From Mesorhizobium sp. LHD-90 (GTDB taxonomy: Bacteria; Pseudomonadota; Alphaproteobacteria; Rhizobiales; Rhizobiaceae): 64,000 nt of DNA. The position numbers were made by a program, and so were the translations under genes. Shown here one piece after another: positions 9,158 through 17,990 of the stretch. The number at the start of each line of letters is the position of its first letter. Within the stretch, counting starts at the first letter, position 1. Under the pieces are notes generated by a model. That model was not told the DNA's origin and did not search any database. It was given only the letters and a program-made list of their open reading frames with translations. Where the stretch lies: NCBI RefSeq assembly GCF_030929505.1, contig NZ_JAVFVV010000020.1, forward strand, positions 78,075-142,074, written 5' to 3'.

Positions 9158-9904
9158 ATGGGAAAACTTGACGGCAAGGTCGCGGTGATCACCGGCGGCG
9201 CCAGCGGCATCGGGCGCGGCGTGGCCAATCTGTTCGCGAGCGAGGGGGCGTCCATCGGCATCTTCGATCTGAACAGGGACAGCGCGGAAAAAGTCGCCAG
9301 GGAATGCGCGGCGCATGGCGGCAAGGTTGCCGTCGCCGGCGGAGACGTGAGCAAGGAGGCCGACGTCAAGGCCGGCCTGAAATCGCTGGTCTCCGAACTC
9401 GGCGACGTCGACATCATGGTCAACAATGCCGGCATCGACACCACGCATGAACTCGACGGCATGCCGACCGAGATGTGGGACCGCATGATCGACGTACATC
9501 TGCGCGGCACGTTCCTGTTCACGCGCGAAGTGCTGCCCGCCATGAAGCGCAAGAAATGGGGCCGCATTATCAACCTGTCGTCGCAGCTCGCGCACAAGGG
9601 CGCGCCGACCATGGTGCACTATGTGGCGGCGAAATCCGGCATCATGGGTTTTACCCGCGCGCTTGCCTACGAGGTGGCGCGCGACGGCATCACCGTGAAC
9701 TGCGTCAATCCCGGCCCGATCAACACGCCGCTGCTCAACGGCCTGCCGCAGGACTGGCTGGAGCGCAAGAAAGGCGAGTTGCCCATCGGGCGCTTCGGCG
9801 AGGTCGGCGAAGTCGCGCCGGTGTTCCTGCTTCTGGCATCCGACGAGGGATCGTATTTCATCGGCGCCAGCCTCAACGTCAACGGCGGCGACTATATGAT
9901 CTGA
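9158..9904 (+). CDS. Short-chain dehydrogenase/reductase (SDR)
   Basis: 248 residues, classical SDR length. NAD(P)-binding TGGASGIG (12-19), NNAG (89-92), catalytic Ser at 141-142 and the YVAAK pair Tyr155/Lys159, followed by NPGPINTP. Asp37 at the end of the second beta strand (GIFDLN) favours NAD over NADP. It reduces or oxidises an alcohol/ketone, probably of the compound brought in by the importer encoded directly upstream (20 bp gap, GAGGAGAG ribosome-binding site). The substrate cannot be named; sugar, polyol and aromatic dehydrogenases share these features. Confidence 0.92.
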   Translation: MGKLDGKVAVITGGASGIGRGVANLFASEGASIGIFDLNRDSAEKVARECAAHGGKVAVAGGDVSKEADVKAGLKSLVSELGDVDIMVNNAGIDTTHELDGMPTEMWDRMIDVHLRGTFLFTREVLPAMKRKKWGRIINLSSQLAHKGAPTMVHYVAAKSGIMGFTRALAYEVARDGITVNCVNPGPINTPLLNGLPQDWLERKKGELPIGRFGEVGEVAPVFLLLASDEGSYFIGASLNVNGGDYMI

Positions 9905-10090
9905 AGGGTCATCATTGATGGCGAGTCCGCGCCGGCCTGGCGGCTGGCGTACCGCAGACCGTGATCGACAAGACACTGCTGCAAAGCGCTTGCCCGACGC
10001 AAGGCACGCGCCGAACCGAACATCGGAAATCGGTGGACGGGAGCGGAAAGCGCCAGAAGCCGACATCGGGTCGTTGGCTGGCATGAACCA

Positions 10091-11398
10091 CTACCGATTG
10101 CAGCCCCCGCCGCGCGTGCCCTGCGTTTCATCGCAGGTCTTCTTGGCGGGCACTCCTGCAGCAGGGCCGTCCGACACCGCTACCCCGAGCGAGTCGACGT
10201 GACGGCCATAGTTGTCCCGCGTGTCCTGATCGATCATCGCGACGGGAGCAGCGACCGCCAATCCGGCCGCGGTTCCGGCGACACTCGCGGCGCCGGCAGT
10301 CGCCGCCACGATCCGGTCGCCAAGTCCGACCCGGCTGTCCGTCAAGGTCTGTCCGTCCGAAAGCCGGGTGCCGATGAGTTGGACGATCTGCGGCGATTCC
10401 GCGAACTTGCTGTGACGAAGGTCGTCACCGGCCTTTATCTCTGTAAGGTCGATGACCGTTATCTTGTTGTCGGCGAGTTCTGTCTTGTAGGGCTCCTGCG
10501 TGGGGTCGATGGAGCCCAGGCGCGAGACATTGCCCCAGACCCGCTTCGACACGGCAAGGGCGCGATCGTCGCGCGAGACGAACAGGGTGAATTGCGGATG
10601 CTGCTCGCCCATGTCGGCGATCTGCGAGCGGAAGACATCGACGTCGACGTCCGGCGCGGCCAGCATGACGTTCTTGAATTTCGGCGGCAGGCGACCATTG
10701 CGGATCGCCATCTGCCGGAGCGATTCCAGCGCCAACCAGTTTCCCATGGAATGCGCGAGGACCGAGACTTCCTTGATATCCGGATCCTTGGCCAGATACT
10801 GGAACAGGTTCTCAAGGGCGTTGCGGGTGTAGTTGGTGCTTTCGCGGTCGTAGCCATAGGCGAGCAGACTGCCGCGCGAGGGCCAGGTGACCAGCACGGG
10901 GACGCTGTGCGCACCGGAGTCGTTGACGATCTGTGCGAAGCGGTAGACCGAATCCTCGAAGCGGTTGTTGAATCCGTGGATGAAGACCAGCACGCTGCGG
11001 TCCGGGCTCTTCGCTACCGATTTCTTCAGCCAGTCTTCAGCGCCTTTCCGGTCGACTTCGGCAGCCTTCAGGACGGCAAAGTCGGTCGCGGGGTTGGGTG
11101 GCAATTTCTTCGGCCAGGCCACTTCGCCGACCTTGCGGACATTGGCTGGCGGGATCGACACGGTGATTTCCGCGAACGCCGGAGCAAGCGCGCGCTCACC
11201 GCTGAACATCTCTCCGGGGTTGCCCGCCTGGCTGCGGGTGGTGGTCACCACCATCTCCACCTTGCTGGCGGAGGGCTCGGTCTCGGCGACAGGCGTCAAC
11301 ACGCCCCTTGGCCGACCGGCACAGCCGGACAATTGCAGTCCCGCGACAAGCAGGGCGCACGCGACAAGTCGAGCATGAAAAGGCCAATACCGGCTCAT
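10091..11398 (-). CDS. Alpha/beta-hydrolase lipoprotein (DUF900 type)
   Basis: 435 residues with a lipoprotein signal (LSGC, Cys26), so it is probably anchored in the envelope. The middle holds an esterase-like alpha/beta-hydrolase core of the DUF900 family: FIHGFNN as oxyanion region, TWPS, the nucleophile elbow AHSMG (Ser217) and APDVDVDVF. The last 120 residues are Ala-rich and of low complexity, ending in a Cys-containing tail. A hydrolase acting on an ester or acyl group in the periplasm is inferred; the substrate is unknown. It faces the SDR gene tail to tail. Confidence 0.85.
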   Translation of the reverse strand: MSRYWPFHARLVACALLVAGLQLSGCAGRPRGVLTPVAETEPSASKVEMVVTTTRSQAGNPGEMFSGERALAPAFAEITVSIPPANVRKVGEVAWPKKLPPNPATDFAVLKAAEVDRKGAEDWLKKSVAKSPDRSVLVFIHGFNNRFEDSVYRFAQIVNDSGAHSVPVLVTWPSRGSLLAYGYDRESTNYTRNALENLFQYLAKDPDIKEVSVLAHSMGNWLALESLRQMAIRNGRLPPKFKNVMLAAPDVDVDVFRSQIADMGEQHPQFTLFVSRDDRALAVSKRVWGNVSRLGSIDPTQEPYKTELADNKITVIDLTEIKAGDDLRHSKFAESPQIVQLIGTRLSDGQTLTDSRVGLGDRIVAATAGAASVAGTAAGLAVAAPVAMIDQDTRDNYGRHVDSLGVAVSDGPAAGVPAKKTCDETQGTRGGGCNR

Positions 11399-11688
11399 CG
11401 TCGTCCCACCAATTCCCCGTACGCGCTACTTTCCAGGCCAGTCTTTTGTAGGCACGCTTCTCGCTCGGCGCCAGATCATAGCCCAGCATTCAGCAAAGAG
11501 CCATGCGGCGTGGCGGCGACGCTGCCTACGGAACTGCATGGCACGGAAGACCCCTGCCCCATGGCGCGATCTTCGACGATGCAGTCCCGTTTCGGCCGGT
11601 GCGACCTACTTCGCCGGACCTAGATTGATGAGCTGAACCCGCCGGTTGGGCATACGGGCGCCCGACAAGCGGGCGCCCGCCCACGAAG

Positions 11689-13179
11689 TCACTGTGTCGT
11701 CAGGGCAGGAATGACGCTGCTCTTCACGACGGGCGGCGGGTTCCATTTGCCCGTCAGCGCGTCCGACGCTGGCGCGTAAAGCCGCATCGTCAGATTGTAG
11801 GCCCCAGCGGGCGCCGGCAGCCAGTTCCACTCCTTGTCCTTGCCGGGGCTTTCGGTCTGGAAATGGAGGTCGAGAGAGCCGTCGGCATTGTACTGAAATG
11901 GCATCCAACTGCTGACCGCGAACCGGTTGATCGAATTGGCGACCTGGAACCCCTTATTGTCGTAGAGTGTTATCGACCAGAAGGCCTGCGCCGGCGGAAT
12001 CTCGCTCTTGTCGAAATGAATGACATAGTCGTTCTTGCCGTCGAGCGGCTGCCCTTCCTCGTCGACAAGGTTGAGCGGGTAGATCGCGTCCTCTGGCAGG
12101 TTGGCGCCCAGGCCCAGTTGCGCGACGATGGCGCGCTTCAGGTAGTAATTGCCATAGACACCCATCGTATCGGTGTTCATCGACCAGCCGTTCGCGACGC
12201 GGGCAAGCGACTTCACCTTCCACGCCATGAGCGCTTGGGCGTCATGCGGAGCGGTCGAGAGCGCCTTCTGCACGACCGGGTCGGCCTTGGAGAGATCGAA
12301 GCTCTTTCCCGGCTCGATGCCGATCCGCTTCATCTGCGCCAGGATAGGCTGGTCGGTGAGATGTGGCTGATGGATTTTCAACAGTTCGGCCGCATAGGCG
12401 AAATAGGCTTCGGCGGTTGCCGTGTCGACCTGGGTCTTCGGCGGCGTCTTCATGTCGATCGACGGATCGATCTTGACCTCGACGGGCTTCGGCTCCTTGC
12501 CCCACTCCGACAATGGCGTGACCTTGTAGCCGGCCTGCACCTTGTGAACGGCGTCGTAGTCCGACGGCCCGTCCGTCTTGGTCCTGCCGATGACCCAGAC
12601 ATGCGAGGTCGGCGCATCGATGCGCTGCGTCCCCTCCGGCAGCTTGAACTCGTCGAACTTGTCGCGCAGATCGGGCCGCCAACCGGCTGGGGCGATCAGG
12701 AAATGGCCGGCGCCGGTGCCGGTGGTCCGCCAACCGGGCGACGCGAAAACATCCGACCACATGTCGAGCATCGGCAGAAGGTAGTAGCGCCCGTTCGTGT
12801 CGGGCGCCGAAACCACAACCGGCTCCTTCGTCAGGTCGAGCCAGGCGCTGGAATAGAGCGTGTCGAAATTCGGCCGTACGACCGCCTTCATGTCCGCCGA
12901 CGGGAACTCGGGAATATTGTTGAATGTGTTGGGCGGGCCGCCCATCGCGCCAGGGACGGCCTTCGTGTTAGTCAATTGCTTGCGCGTGGCGTCCATGGTG
13001 ATCAGCGGATAGAAATAGACATAGGCGTCTACGCCGATTGCATGAGCCTCTTCCTCGGTGATCGCCTCGGCCGCGAATGCCGCGCCCATCGACAGTGTCG
13101 AAAGTGAAGCCGCGAGGGCGACAGCCGGCAATAGCCGGCGGATCAGGCCCCTTTGCTCGATCAAGTTCATCAATTGCAT
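11689..13179 (-). CDS. Exported DUF1254/DUF1214 protein
   Basis: 496 residues starting at an ATG behind a strong GGAGGTGTGAG site; a signal peptide ends near AAFAAEA. The body has the DUF1254 hallmarks (DAYVYFYPLITMDATRK, RPNFDTLYSSAWLDL, NGRYYLLPMLDMWSDVF) and the C-terminal DUF1214 part (AFWSITLYDNKGF, then WLPAPAGAYNLTMRLY). It is a periplasmic protein of unknown activity; members are common in proteobacteria. It lies 76 bp downstream of another exported protein gene and is probably cotranscribed. A 10-bp GC hairpin at 11655-11679 lies past the stop, but without a T-run. Confidence 0.9.
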   Translation of the reverse strand: MQLMNLIEQRGLIRRLLPAVALAASLSTLSMGAAFAAEAITEEEAHAIGVDAYVYFYPLITMDATRKQLTNTKAVPGAMGGPPNTFNNIPEFPSADMKAVVRPNFDTLYSSAWLDLTKEPVVVSAPDTNGRYYLLPMLDMWSDVFASPGWRTTGTGAGHFLIAPAGWRPDLRDKFDEFKLPEGTQRIDAPTSHVWVIGRTKTDGPSDYDAVHKVQAGYKVTPLSEWGKEPKPVEVKIDPSIDMKTPPKTQVDTATAEAYFAYAAELLKIHQPHLTDQPILAQMKRIGIEPGKSFDLSKADPVVQKALSTAPHDAQALMAWKVKSLARVANGWSMNTDTMGVYGNYYLKRAIVAQLGLGANLPEDAIYPLNLVDEEGQPLDGKNDYVIHFDKSEIPPAQAFWSITLYDNKGFQVANSINRFAVSSWMPFQYNADGSLDLHFQTESPGKDKEWNWLPAPAGAYNLTMRLYAPASDALTGKWNPPPVVKSSVIPALTTQ

Positions 13180-13255
13180 CTCACACCTCCATTCGCTTGC
13201 TTGGGTCGAAAATTGGCTTGTCCGGATCGGTCTTCGCTTCGGTCCGGTGGCCGGT

Positions 13256-13780
13256 CTAGTACAGAACCGCACGCCTGAACGAGCGCCTCGCGACCCCGGC
13301 ATAGGACAGGGGCGTCAAGGGCATGCCGATGATGTCGATGAACACCGAAACGTCGGTTCCCTTCTCCGGCATCTCGCCACCGACGATCTTCACCGTGTAG
13401 CTGAGCTTGTCGCCGTCCAACTCCGGCTGCTCCAGGACAACCACGACCTGCCTGAGGTCGGTTCCTTCCAGAATCGAAAGATCGGCGTTCGGCGGATCGG
13501 ACAGGAAACTGTCCTTGCCTTTGCTCCAGAACGGAATGAATGCGGTTGTCTTCATGTTTCCCGCGACCCGTTCGGGTCGATCCGCGAAGAACAGCGTCGT
13601 GCCGCCGATGCCTTCCAGCGTCAGTTTGCTGGTCGTCTTGTCGAAACGCATCGCCTCGGCTGTCTGCACGAACAAGAAATCCGCCATCGTTTCGGCAGCC
13701 AGGGCATTCGGCGCTTTCAGCATTCCCGCGGTCGCCGCGACGGCGGTGGCCGTCAGCAGAAGGCTGCGTCGTGTCGTCAT
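13256..13780 (-). CDS. Small exported protein of unknown function
   Basis: 174 residues from an ATG after GGAGAG. The N terminus (TTRRSLLLTATAVAAT, cleavage near NALAAE) looks like a twin-arginine or Sec signal. The mature domain of about 145 residues is mostly predicted beta strand, with the run TSKLTLEGIGGTTLFFADRP and FIPFWSKGKDSF; I do not recognise a named family. It is directly upstream of the DUF1254 gene in the same direction, so the two probably act together in the periplasm. Confidence 0.75.
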   Translation of the reverse strand: MTTRRSLLLTATAVAATAGMLKAPNALAAETMADFLFVQTAEAMRFDKTTSKLTLEGIGGTTLFFADRPERVAGNMKTTAFIPFWSKGKDSFLSDPPNADLSILEGTDLRQVVVVLEQPELDGDKLSYTVKIVGGEMPEKGTDVSVFIDIIGMPLTPLSYAGVARRSFRRAVLY

Positions 13781-13904
13781 GTTTCTCTCCCGACGGGTTC
13801 CAAAGGCAACATCGGTTGCTCGGACCTGACGTAGCGGCATTGCCTGCCGGCGCGGAAGGTAACTTACGGTATCGTGCAGACGGAATCGCGACGGTCCCGG
13901 GGGC

Positions 13905-15626
13905 TTAGTCCGCGACGTCGAGGCCGGCCTTCCTCAGCGAGCCAAGGAAGAAGTCCACGTCCTGGCGGCGCGCGAGGCGCATGGAAATCTCCTGCCGTGC
14001 GTTCGCGACCAGCGCCGGCGCGTTTTGCTTGAGCCAGTCGCTTTCGCGCCTGGAATCGGCCGCGTGTCCTCCTTCGCCGAAGATCGCGGCCGCGATCGCA
14101 TGATAGTTCGCGTTGCTGGGAGCGCTCACCTTCCTGATCCACATCACCGCCTGCTCATTGTCGCCGCGGAAATATGAGCAAAGGGCAAGTGCCGATTCGT
14201 AATACGCGAACGGCCCCGGATTGCGCTCGCGCGCTTCCGCCACCAGGGGACATCCTTCGTCCCAATGTCCCGACAGGGCCAGACGGTATCCGTACTCGCC
14301 CAGGAGTTCGGTGTCGTTCGGGTTGATCGCCATGGCCTGCTTGCCCACCGCCAGGGCGGAGTCCACCTCTCCATTGAGATAGAGGGCAATCATTTCGGCC
14401 TGCTGGCCGCGGACGTTGAGCGGGTCGATCTCCACCGCCCGCCTTGCCGCGGTGAGCGCGCGCTCGATCTCAGACGACGACGTGGCGTCGAACGGATAGC
14501 GGTATCGGATGCCGTCTATGTAGGTCTGCGACAGAAGTCCCCATCCGGTTGCATAGTTCGGGAAACGCTCCACCGCCTTTTCCAGGCAGGCCCGCACCGC
14601 CGGATATGCCTTCGCATCGAGGTCGACACGATAGGCATAGTAGGAAAGCGTGCAGGAATAGGCGGCCCAGTCGTCGGGCGGATTGTCCACGCGAAACGCT
14701 GCGTCCGTCTGGAAGATGACGCCATAGGTCTGCGCCAGGGTCGTCGCCACCTTGCGCGCGATGTCGGCCTCGGCGTCGAGAAACTTGCCGACCTCCATGC
14801 CGCCGTCGTAGCTGTTTGCCCACAGGACGGATCCGTCGTTGCGGCTGATCAGTCGGACCCGCAGGCGGAATGCATCGGCCGAATGGCTGACGCTGCCGGC
14901 AAGGGCGAACCTCGGCGGCGCTGTCGTCCCGCCCGGTTCGGCGGCCTCGACCACGGCGATGTCCTTGAACTTGGCGAGCTGGCCGACGATCTGCTGCGTC
15001 AATCCGCCGGCGATCGCCGCGGAGGCTTCCGTTCCCGACAGATCGTCGAAACGTTCGACGAGCAGTCGCGGCACCTCGGGCGCGCCCGCTCGGAGGTTCG
15101 TCGGCACCAACTTCCATGCCAGAACGGCCAGCACGGCAACGACGGCGGCAAGGACCGCCGCCAGCGGGGCAGCGTTCCGCCGGCGCCACGGTCTGGCGTT
15201 CTGGACGGCATCGGCGGTCTGCGGGACGGCCCGGACAGCGGCAGGCTGCGGCCGCGACGAGAAGGTGGGAACGTAGGCGCCCTTCGGAATCGTGATCAGG
15301 ATCGGATCGGACCGGCCCGCGGTCAGGTAGTATCGCTCGAGCGAGCGGCGCAGGTGGCCGGCCTCGATGCGAACGATCGGGTCCGTCTGGGGGTCGAAGG
15401 AAGCGTCACGGCCGAAGACCTCGACGGCGATAGAATACGCCTTGATCCGTCCGCCGCGGCCCGACAGCGTTTCCTCGACGACGTGGCCGAGGAAACGGCG
15501 TCCACGGGCGGTCGCATCGAAGTCGGCGCTTTTCACGATGCGGTCGAGTTGAGCACGACACGCCTCCGCGGAGGGATCGAATTCCCCGTCCGTCGACAAT
15601 CCCGTCTGGACCACAACACCCCTCAT
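13905..15626 (-). CDS. Membrane protein with winged-helix-like N terminus, TolB-like and TPR domains
   Basis: 573 residues. The first 115 residues (GRRFLGHVVEETLSGR, IKAYSIAVEVFGRDASFDP, RIEAGHLRRSLERYY, IPKGAYVPTF) match the domain found at the N terminus of many rhizobial proteins annotated as adenylate cyclase or TolB-like. One membrane helix follows (about 150-172), then a TolB-like region (LLVERFDDLSG, FALAGSVSHSADAFRLRVRLI) and a C-terminal TPR solenoid (AVEIDPLN, AMAINPNDTELLG). No cyclase catalytic domain is present. A signalling or transcription role with the N terminus in the cytoplasm is inferred. It is divergent from the outer-membrane barrel gene. Confidence 0.8.
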   Translation of the reverse strand: MRGVVVQTGLSTDGEFDPSAEACRAQLDRIVKSADFDATARGRRFLGHVVEETLSGRGGRIKAYSIAVEVFGRDASFDPQTDPIVRIEAGHLRRSLERYYLTAGRSDPILITIPKGAYVPTFSSRPQPAAVRAVPQTADAVQNARPWRRRNAAPLAAVLAAVVAVLAVLAWKLVPTNLRAGAPEVPRLLVERFDDLSGTEASAAIAGGLTQQIVGQLAKFKDIAVVEAAEPGGTTAPPRFALAGSVSHSADAFRLRVRLISRNDGSVLWANSYDGGMEVGKFLDAEADIARKVATTLAQTYGVIFQTDAAFRVDNPPDDWAAYSCTLSYYAYRVDLDAKAYPAVRACLEKAVERFPNYATGWGLLSQTYIDGIRYRYPFDATSSSEIERALTAARRAVEIDPLNVRGQQAEMIALYLNGEVDSALAVGKQAMAINPNDTELLGEYGYRLALSGHWDEGCPLVAEARERNPGPFAYYESALALCSYFRGDNEQAVMWIRKVSAPSNANYHAIAAAIFGEGGHAADSRRESDWLKQNAPALVANARQEISMRLARRQDVDFFLGSLRKAGLDVAD

Positions 15627-15876
15627 GTGTTGACAGCGCAGGTGGCCGTCCGTGCAGTTTTTCGATCGGCAGCCAGGTTTAGACCACGTAATTTACCTGC
15701 AAATGCTGGCCCGGCGCAACGATATACGCTTATTTTGGCGGATGAATATCCCTTGGACCATTGCGGAATTTTGGATACGCCGCGGAAGACTTCGGCTCCC
15801 ATCCGATGCCAGCGATCCACTCCCCGCTCAAGGCCGCGGAGTCTTCGTCGGAAGCAAACAGGTGCGGAGGCACGAC

Positions 15877-16658
15877 ATGAAAGCCGCTATTGTTCCAACC
15901 CTTCTCTGGTGCGGTCTTGCCGTAGTGCCTGCTGGCGCCGCCGACACCGTGTCCCCGATGACCCCCGAAACGCCTACCACGACCGAGGCGGGATGGACGT
16001 TCGCCGCGAGTCCCTACTTCTGGGCAGCGGGCCTCTCCGGCGAAACGTCGCAATTCGGCCTGCCTGTCGTCGAACTCGATTCAAACTTCAGCGACATTCT
16101 GGATGAACTCGATTTTGCCGCCATGGTGATCGGCGAGGCGCGTTACGAGCGCTACAGCATATTTGGCGACCTCATGTATACGAAGATATCGTCCGGCTCC
16201 GGTACGCCGCGAGGCATCGTCGCTGGCAGCGTCGACGTCACGTCCGAGACTTTTGCCGGCCTTCTCGGAGCGGGCTACTCGTCCTGGAAGGTAGCGCCGG
16301 GCATCTGGATGTCGTCGGCGGGTTCCGGGTCTGGTCGGTGGACACAGACATTTCGTTCAATGGTGGTATTCTCGACGGCGTGTCCCGCAGCGACGGCGCG
16401 ACCTGGGTGGACGGGCTGGTCGGCATCCGAGGAAACTACTCGTTCACGCCCGAAATCTACTTTACCGGCTGGGGCCTGGTGGGCGCCGGCGGGGCGGACC
16501 TCGACTGGGACGTCGCCGCAGGGCTGGGCTACCGATTCAATGACCGGTTTTCGATGGTAGCCGGCTACCGCGCTCTCGGCGTCGACTACAGCGATGACGG
16601 CTTTCTCTTCGACGTGGTTCAGCAAGGTCCGATCTTCGGCCTCGTGGTCCACTTCTAG
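15877..16658 (+). pseudogene. Outer-membrane beta-barrel protein gene broken by a single-base frameshift
   Basis: An ATG behind GCGGAGG opens a signal peptide (cleavage near PAGAAD) and a barrel-like protein (WTFAASPYFWAAGLSG, ERYSIFGDLMYTKIS). Near 16280-16301 the sensible reading moves from one frame to another: the first frame degenerates after YSSWKVAPG, while the second resumes at HLDVVGGFRVWSVDTDISF and runs to the normal barrel end, VVHF. Loss of one base would explain it. The joined product would be about 260 residues and resembles outer-membrane proteins of unknown function. Either a recent pseudogene or a sequencing error. Confidence 0.75.
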
Positions 16659-16736
16659 AAAGCCGGCAGGAGCCCCGACAGCGTGCAAAAAGGCCGAGGC
16701 GAAACTTGGGATGGTTCCCGGCCCCATCTCTGAAGG

Positions 16737-17045
16737 GTGGCGTACGTGACGCTAGGAAGCAAACTGACAGGACGGGAAGGCGGGTTTTCCGCGGCAGCCC
16801 GTCGATTTCCGCAGGCCGAGTTCGCGATCCGCAAGCTGATGAACCGCAGCGAGGCGTTCCGCGACATATGCGAGGAACTCGCCGAAGCCGAATGGGCACT
16901 CGCAAGCGTCCCGGAAACCCCCGCGGCACTGCATGAAGCCAGAAGGACCGAATGGCAGGATCTGGTGGATCGGCTGGCCGCGGAACTCGCGACCGCCCTG
17001 CGGGAAGGCCAGGCCGCTCAGAACCGTACAGGTAACGATTGTTAG
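16737..17045 (+). CDS. Small hypothetical protein, helical
   Basis: 102 residues from a GTG; a second GTG at 16746 is better spaced behind GAAGGG and may be the true start. The product is charged and strongly helical (AEFAIRKLMNRSEAFRDIC, then EELAEAEWAL) with no signal peptide or membrane segment, ending in Cys. It is the only open frame here with sensible composition. I do not recognise the family. It lies 78 bp after the broken barrel gene in the same direction. Confidence 0.6.
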   Translation: MAYVTLGSKLTGREGGFSAAARRFPQAEFAIRKLMNRSEAFRDICEELAEAEWALASVPETPAALHEARRTEWQDLVDRLAAELATALREGQAAQNRTGNDC

Positions 17046-17147
17046 CCGCACCGGCTCAAGCAGGCCGCAGCGCCAACAAGGAACTCGGCTAGGCCCGATG
17101 GGGGCGGATTCACCGGACTGAAAGAATTTCCGAAGATGGTTCTTGGA

Positions 17148-17253
17148 TGAACCGTGGGGTGGGGAAGCCGCTGGATTCAAGCACCCAAGATCATGGCGGT
17201 TTCGGCTCAATTGGTTCATGCCACCGACACTGAATCATTTCGGTGTCGGCGGC
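17148..17253 (+). repeat. 106-bp dispersed repeat, copy 1
   Basis: A block starting TGAACCGTGGGGTGGGGAAG and ending in a hairpin (arms 17220-17230 and 17243-17253, GCCACCGACAC / GTGTCGGCGGC). The reverse complement of the whole block recurs at 43766-43871 with most bases conserved outside the hairpin loop. No open frame or transposase is linked to either copy. It behaves like a small mobile intergenic repeat. Confidence 0.75.
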
Positions 17254-17305
17254 ACACATTTATCAATTCGCTTTCACGAAGATGTGTATTCTAGCGGAAG
17301 GGACG

Positions 17306-17379
17306 GGCTGGGAGGATTATTCAGCCAGACCCCCCTAGGGCCGCTGGCCCTGCCGCCCCACCACCCGGGCCAGCGGCCT
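17306..17379 (+). ncRNA. Candidate structured intergenic RNA with terminator-like hairpin
   Basis: Between the repeat and the small membrane gene lie two hairpins: GGCTG/CAGCC (17306-17310, 17322-17326) with the loop GGAGGATTATT, and a perfect 11-bp stem GCCGCTGGCCC/GGGCCAGCGGC (17340-17350, 17367-17377) with a C-rich loop, followed by CTTT. A -10-like TATTCT is at 17287-17292, but I see no good -35. No protein is plausible here. A small RNA with its terminator, or only the terminator of an upstream transcript, would fit. Confidence 0.35.
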
Positions 17380-17470
17380 TTCGTGCTGCCTTTGTCGGTT
17401 TCTGCCGCCGCTGCAGAGCGTGGCCGAGGCCGCGACAGGGCACACATGTGGATGGACGTGAGATTGCCGA

Positions 17471-17590
17471 ATGCCGCCGCCAGAAAAACCTGAAGGTCGG
17501 CCTTGGATTTTGGCCGTCGGCTTCATGCTGGCGATCGCCGTCCTGACAATTGGCGTCATCTGGGCCTTGTACAGCTCGCTCTGGCAGTGA
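17471..17590 (+). CDS. Small single-span membrane protein (39 aa)
   Basis: ATG to TGA encodes 39 residues: a short charged head (MPPPEKPEGRPW) and one clear hydrophobic helix (ILAVGFMLAIAVLTIGVIW) ending in SSLWQ. The layout, charge first and then a 20-residue span, is that of real bacterial membrane microproteins. No strong ribosome-binding site is visible. It sits just after the hairpin region and before tRNA-Ser. The function is unknown. Confidence 0.5.
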   Translation: MPPPEKPEGRPWILAVGFMLAIAVLTIGVIWALYSSLWQ

Positions 17591-17668
17591 GCCGTTCGGC
17601 ACGAAGTTGTCACCCATGTCCTAGGTACAAGCCGTTACCCATGTCTCCGGGCCGGACAGCCATGAGAA

Positions 17669-17758
17669 TGGCGGAGGGAGTGGGATTCGAACCCACGGTG
17701 AACTCGCGCCCACGCCGGTTTTCAAGACCGGTGCCTTAAACCGCTCGGCCATCCCTCC
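17669..17758 (-). tRNA. tRNA-Ser (anticodon TGA)
   Basis: Reading the minus strand: acceptor GGAGGGA pairs with TCCCTCC, D-arm GCCGAGCGG, anticodon loop CTTGAAA with TGA, a long variable arm typical of class II serine tRNAs, and a T-arm with GGGTTCGAATCCC. The discriminator is G and CCA is encoded in the DNA (17669-17671). About 90 nt. It reads UCA and other UCN codons. Confidence 0.95.
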
Positions 17759-17990
17759 AAGGATTGATTTCGTTAGCTTTTTTGGATTTCAAATCGGCCA
17801 TTTTCGGGCCGCTTCTACCATTTTGCTACCGAACACCCTTTAGCTACCGGGCTTTACCGCCTTCTTGATCAACGCGTCAACTTGCTCGGCAGCGTTCGCC
17901 TGCAGGCGCTCGATTTTGGCAAGCGGATCGCCGAGGGCGCGGCCTAGCAGTGCCGCGCCGCCGAGAGGCAGGCGAGGTGAGCGCAGCCTG
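17759..17990. other. Spacer between tRNA-Ser and RTX gene with a possible gene remnant
   Basis: About 230 bp. On the minus strand one frame reads GDPLAKIERLQANAAEQV and ends in VKPGS then TAA near 17840. It is short, helical and lacks a start, so it may be the tail of a lost gene. No tRNA-end duplication or attachment site could be identified. Confidence 0.25.

Noticed and set aside
10199..11623. Long open frame opposite the DUF900 lipoprotein gene
   Set aside because: It mirrors the real gene on the other strand; composition is that of an antisense shadow with no conserved motif.
11655..11679. GC hairpin after the DUF1254 gene as a Rho-independent terminator
   Set aside because: The stem is strong, but no T-run follows on the coding strand, so it is mentioned only in the gene entry.
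17759..17990. Integrase gene or attachment site next to tRNA-Ser
   Set aside because: Only a short helical fragment is open here; no tyrosine recombinase motif and no repeat of the tRNA end was found.
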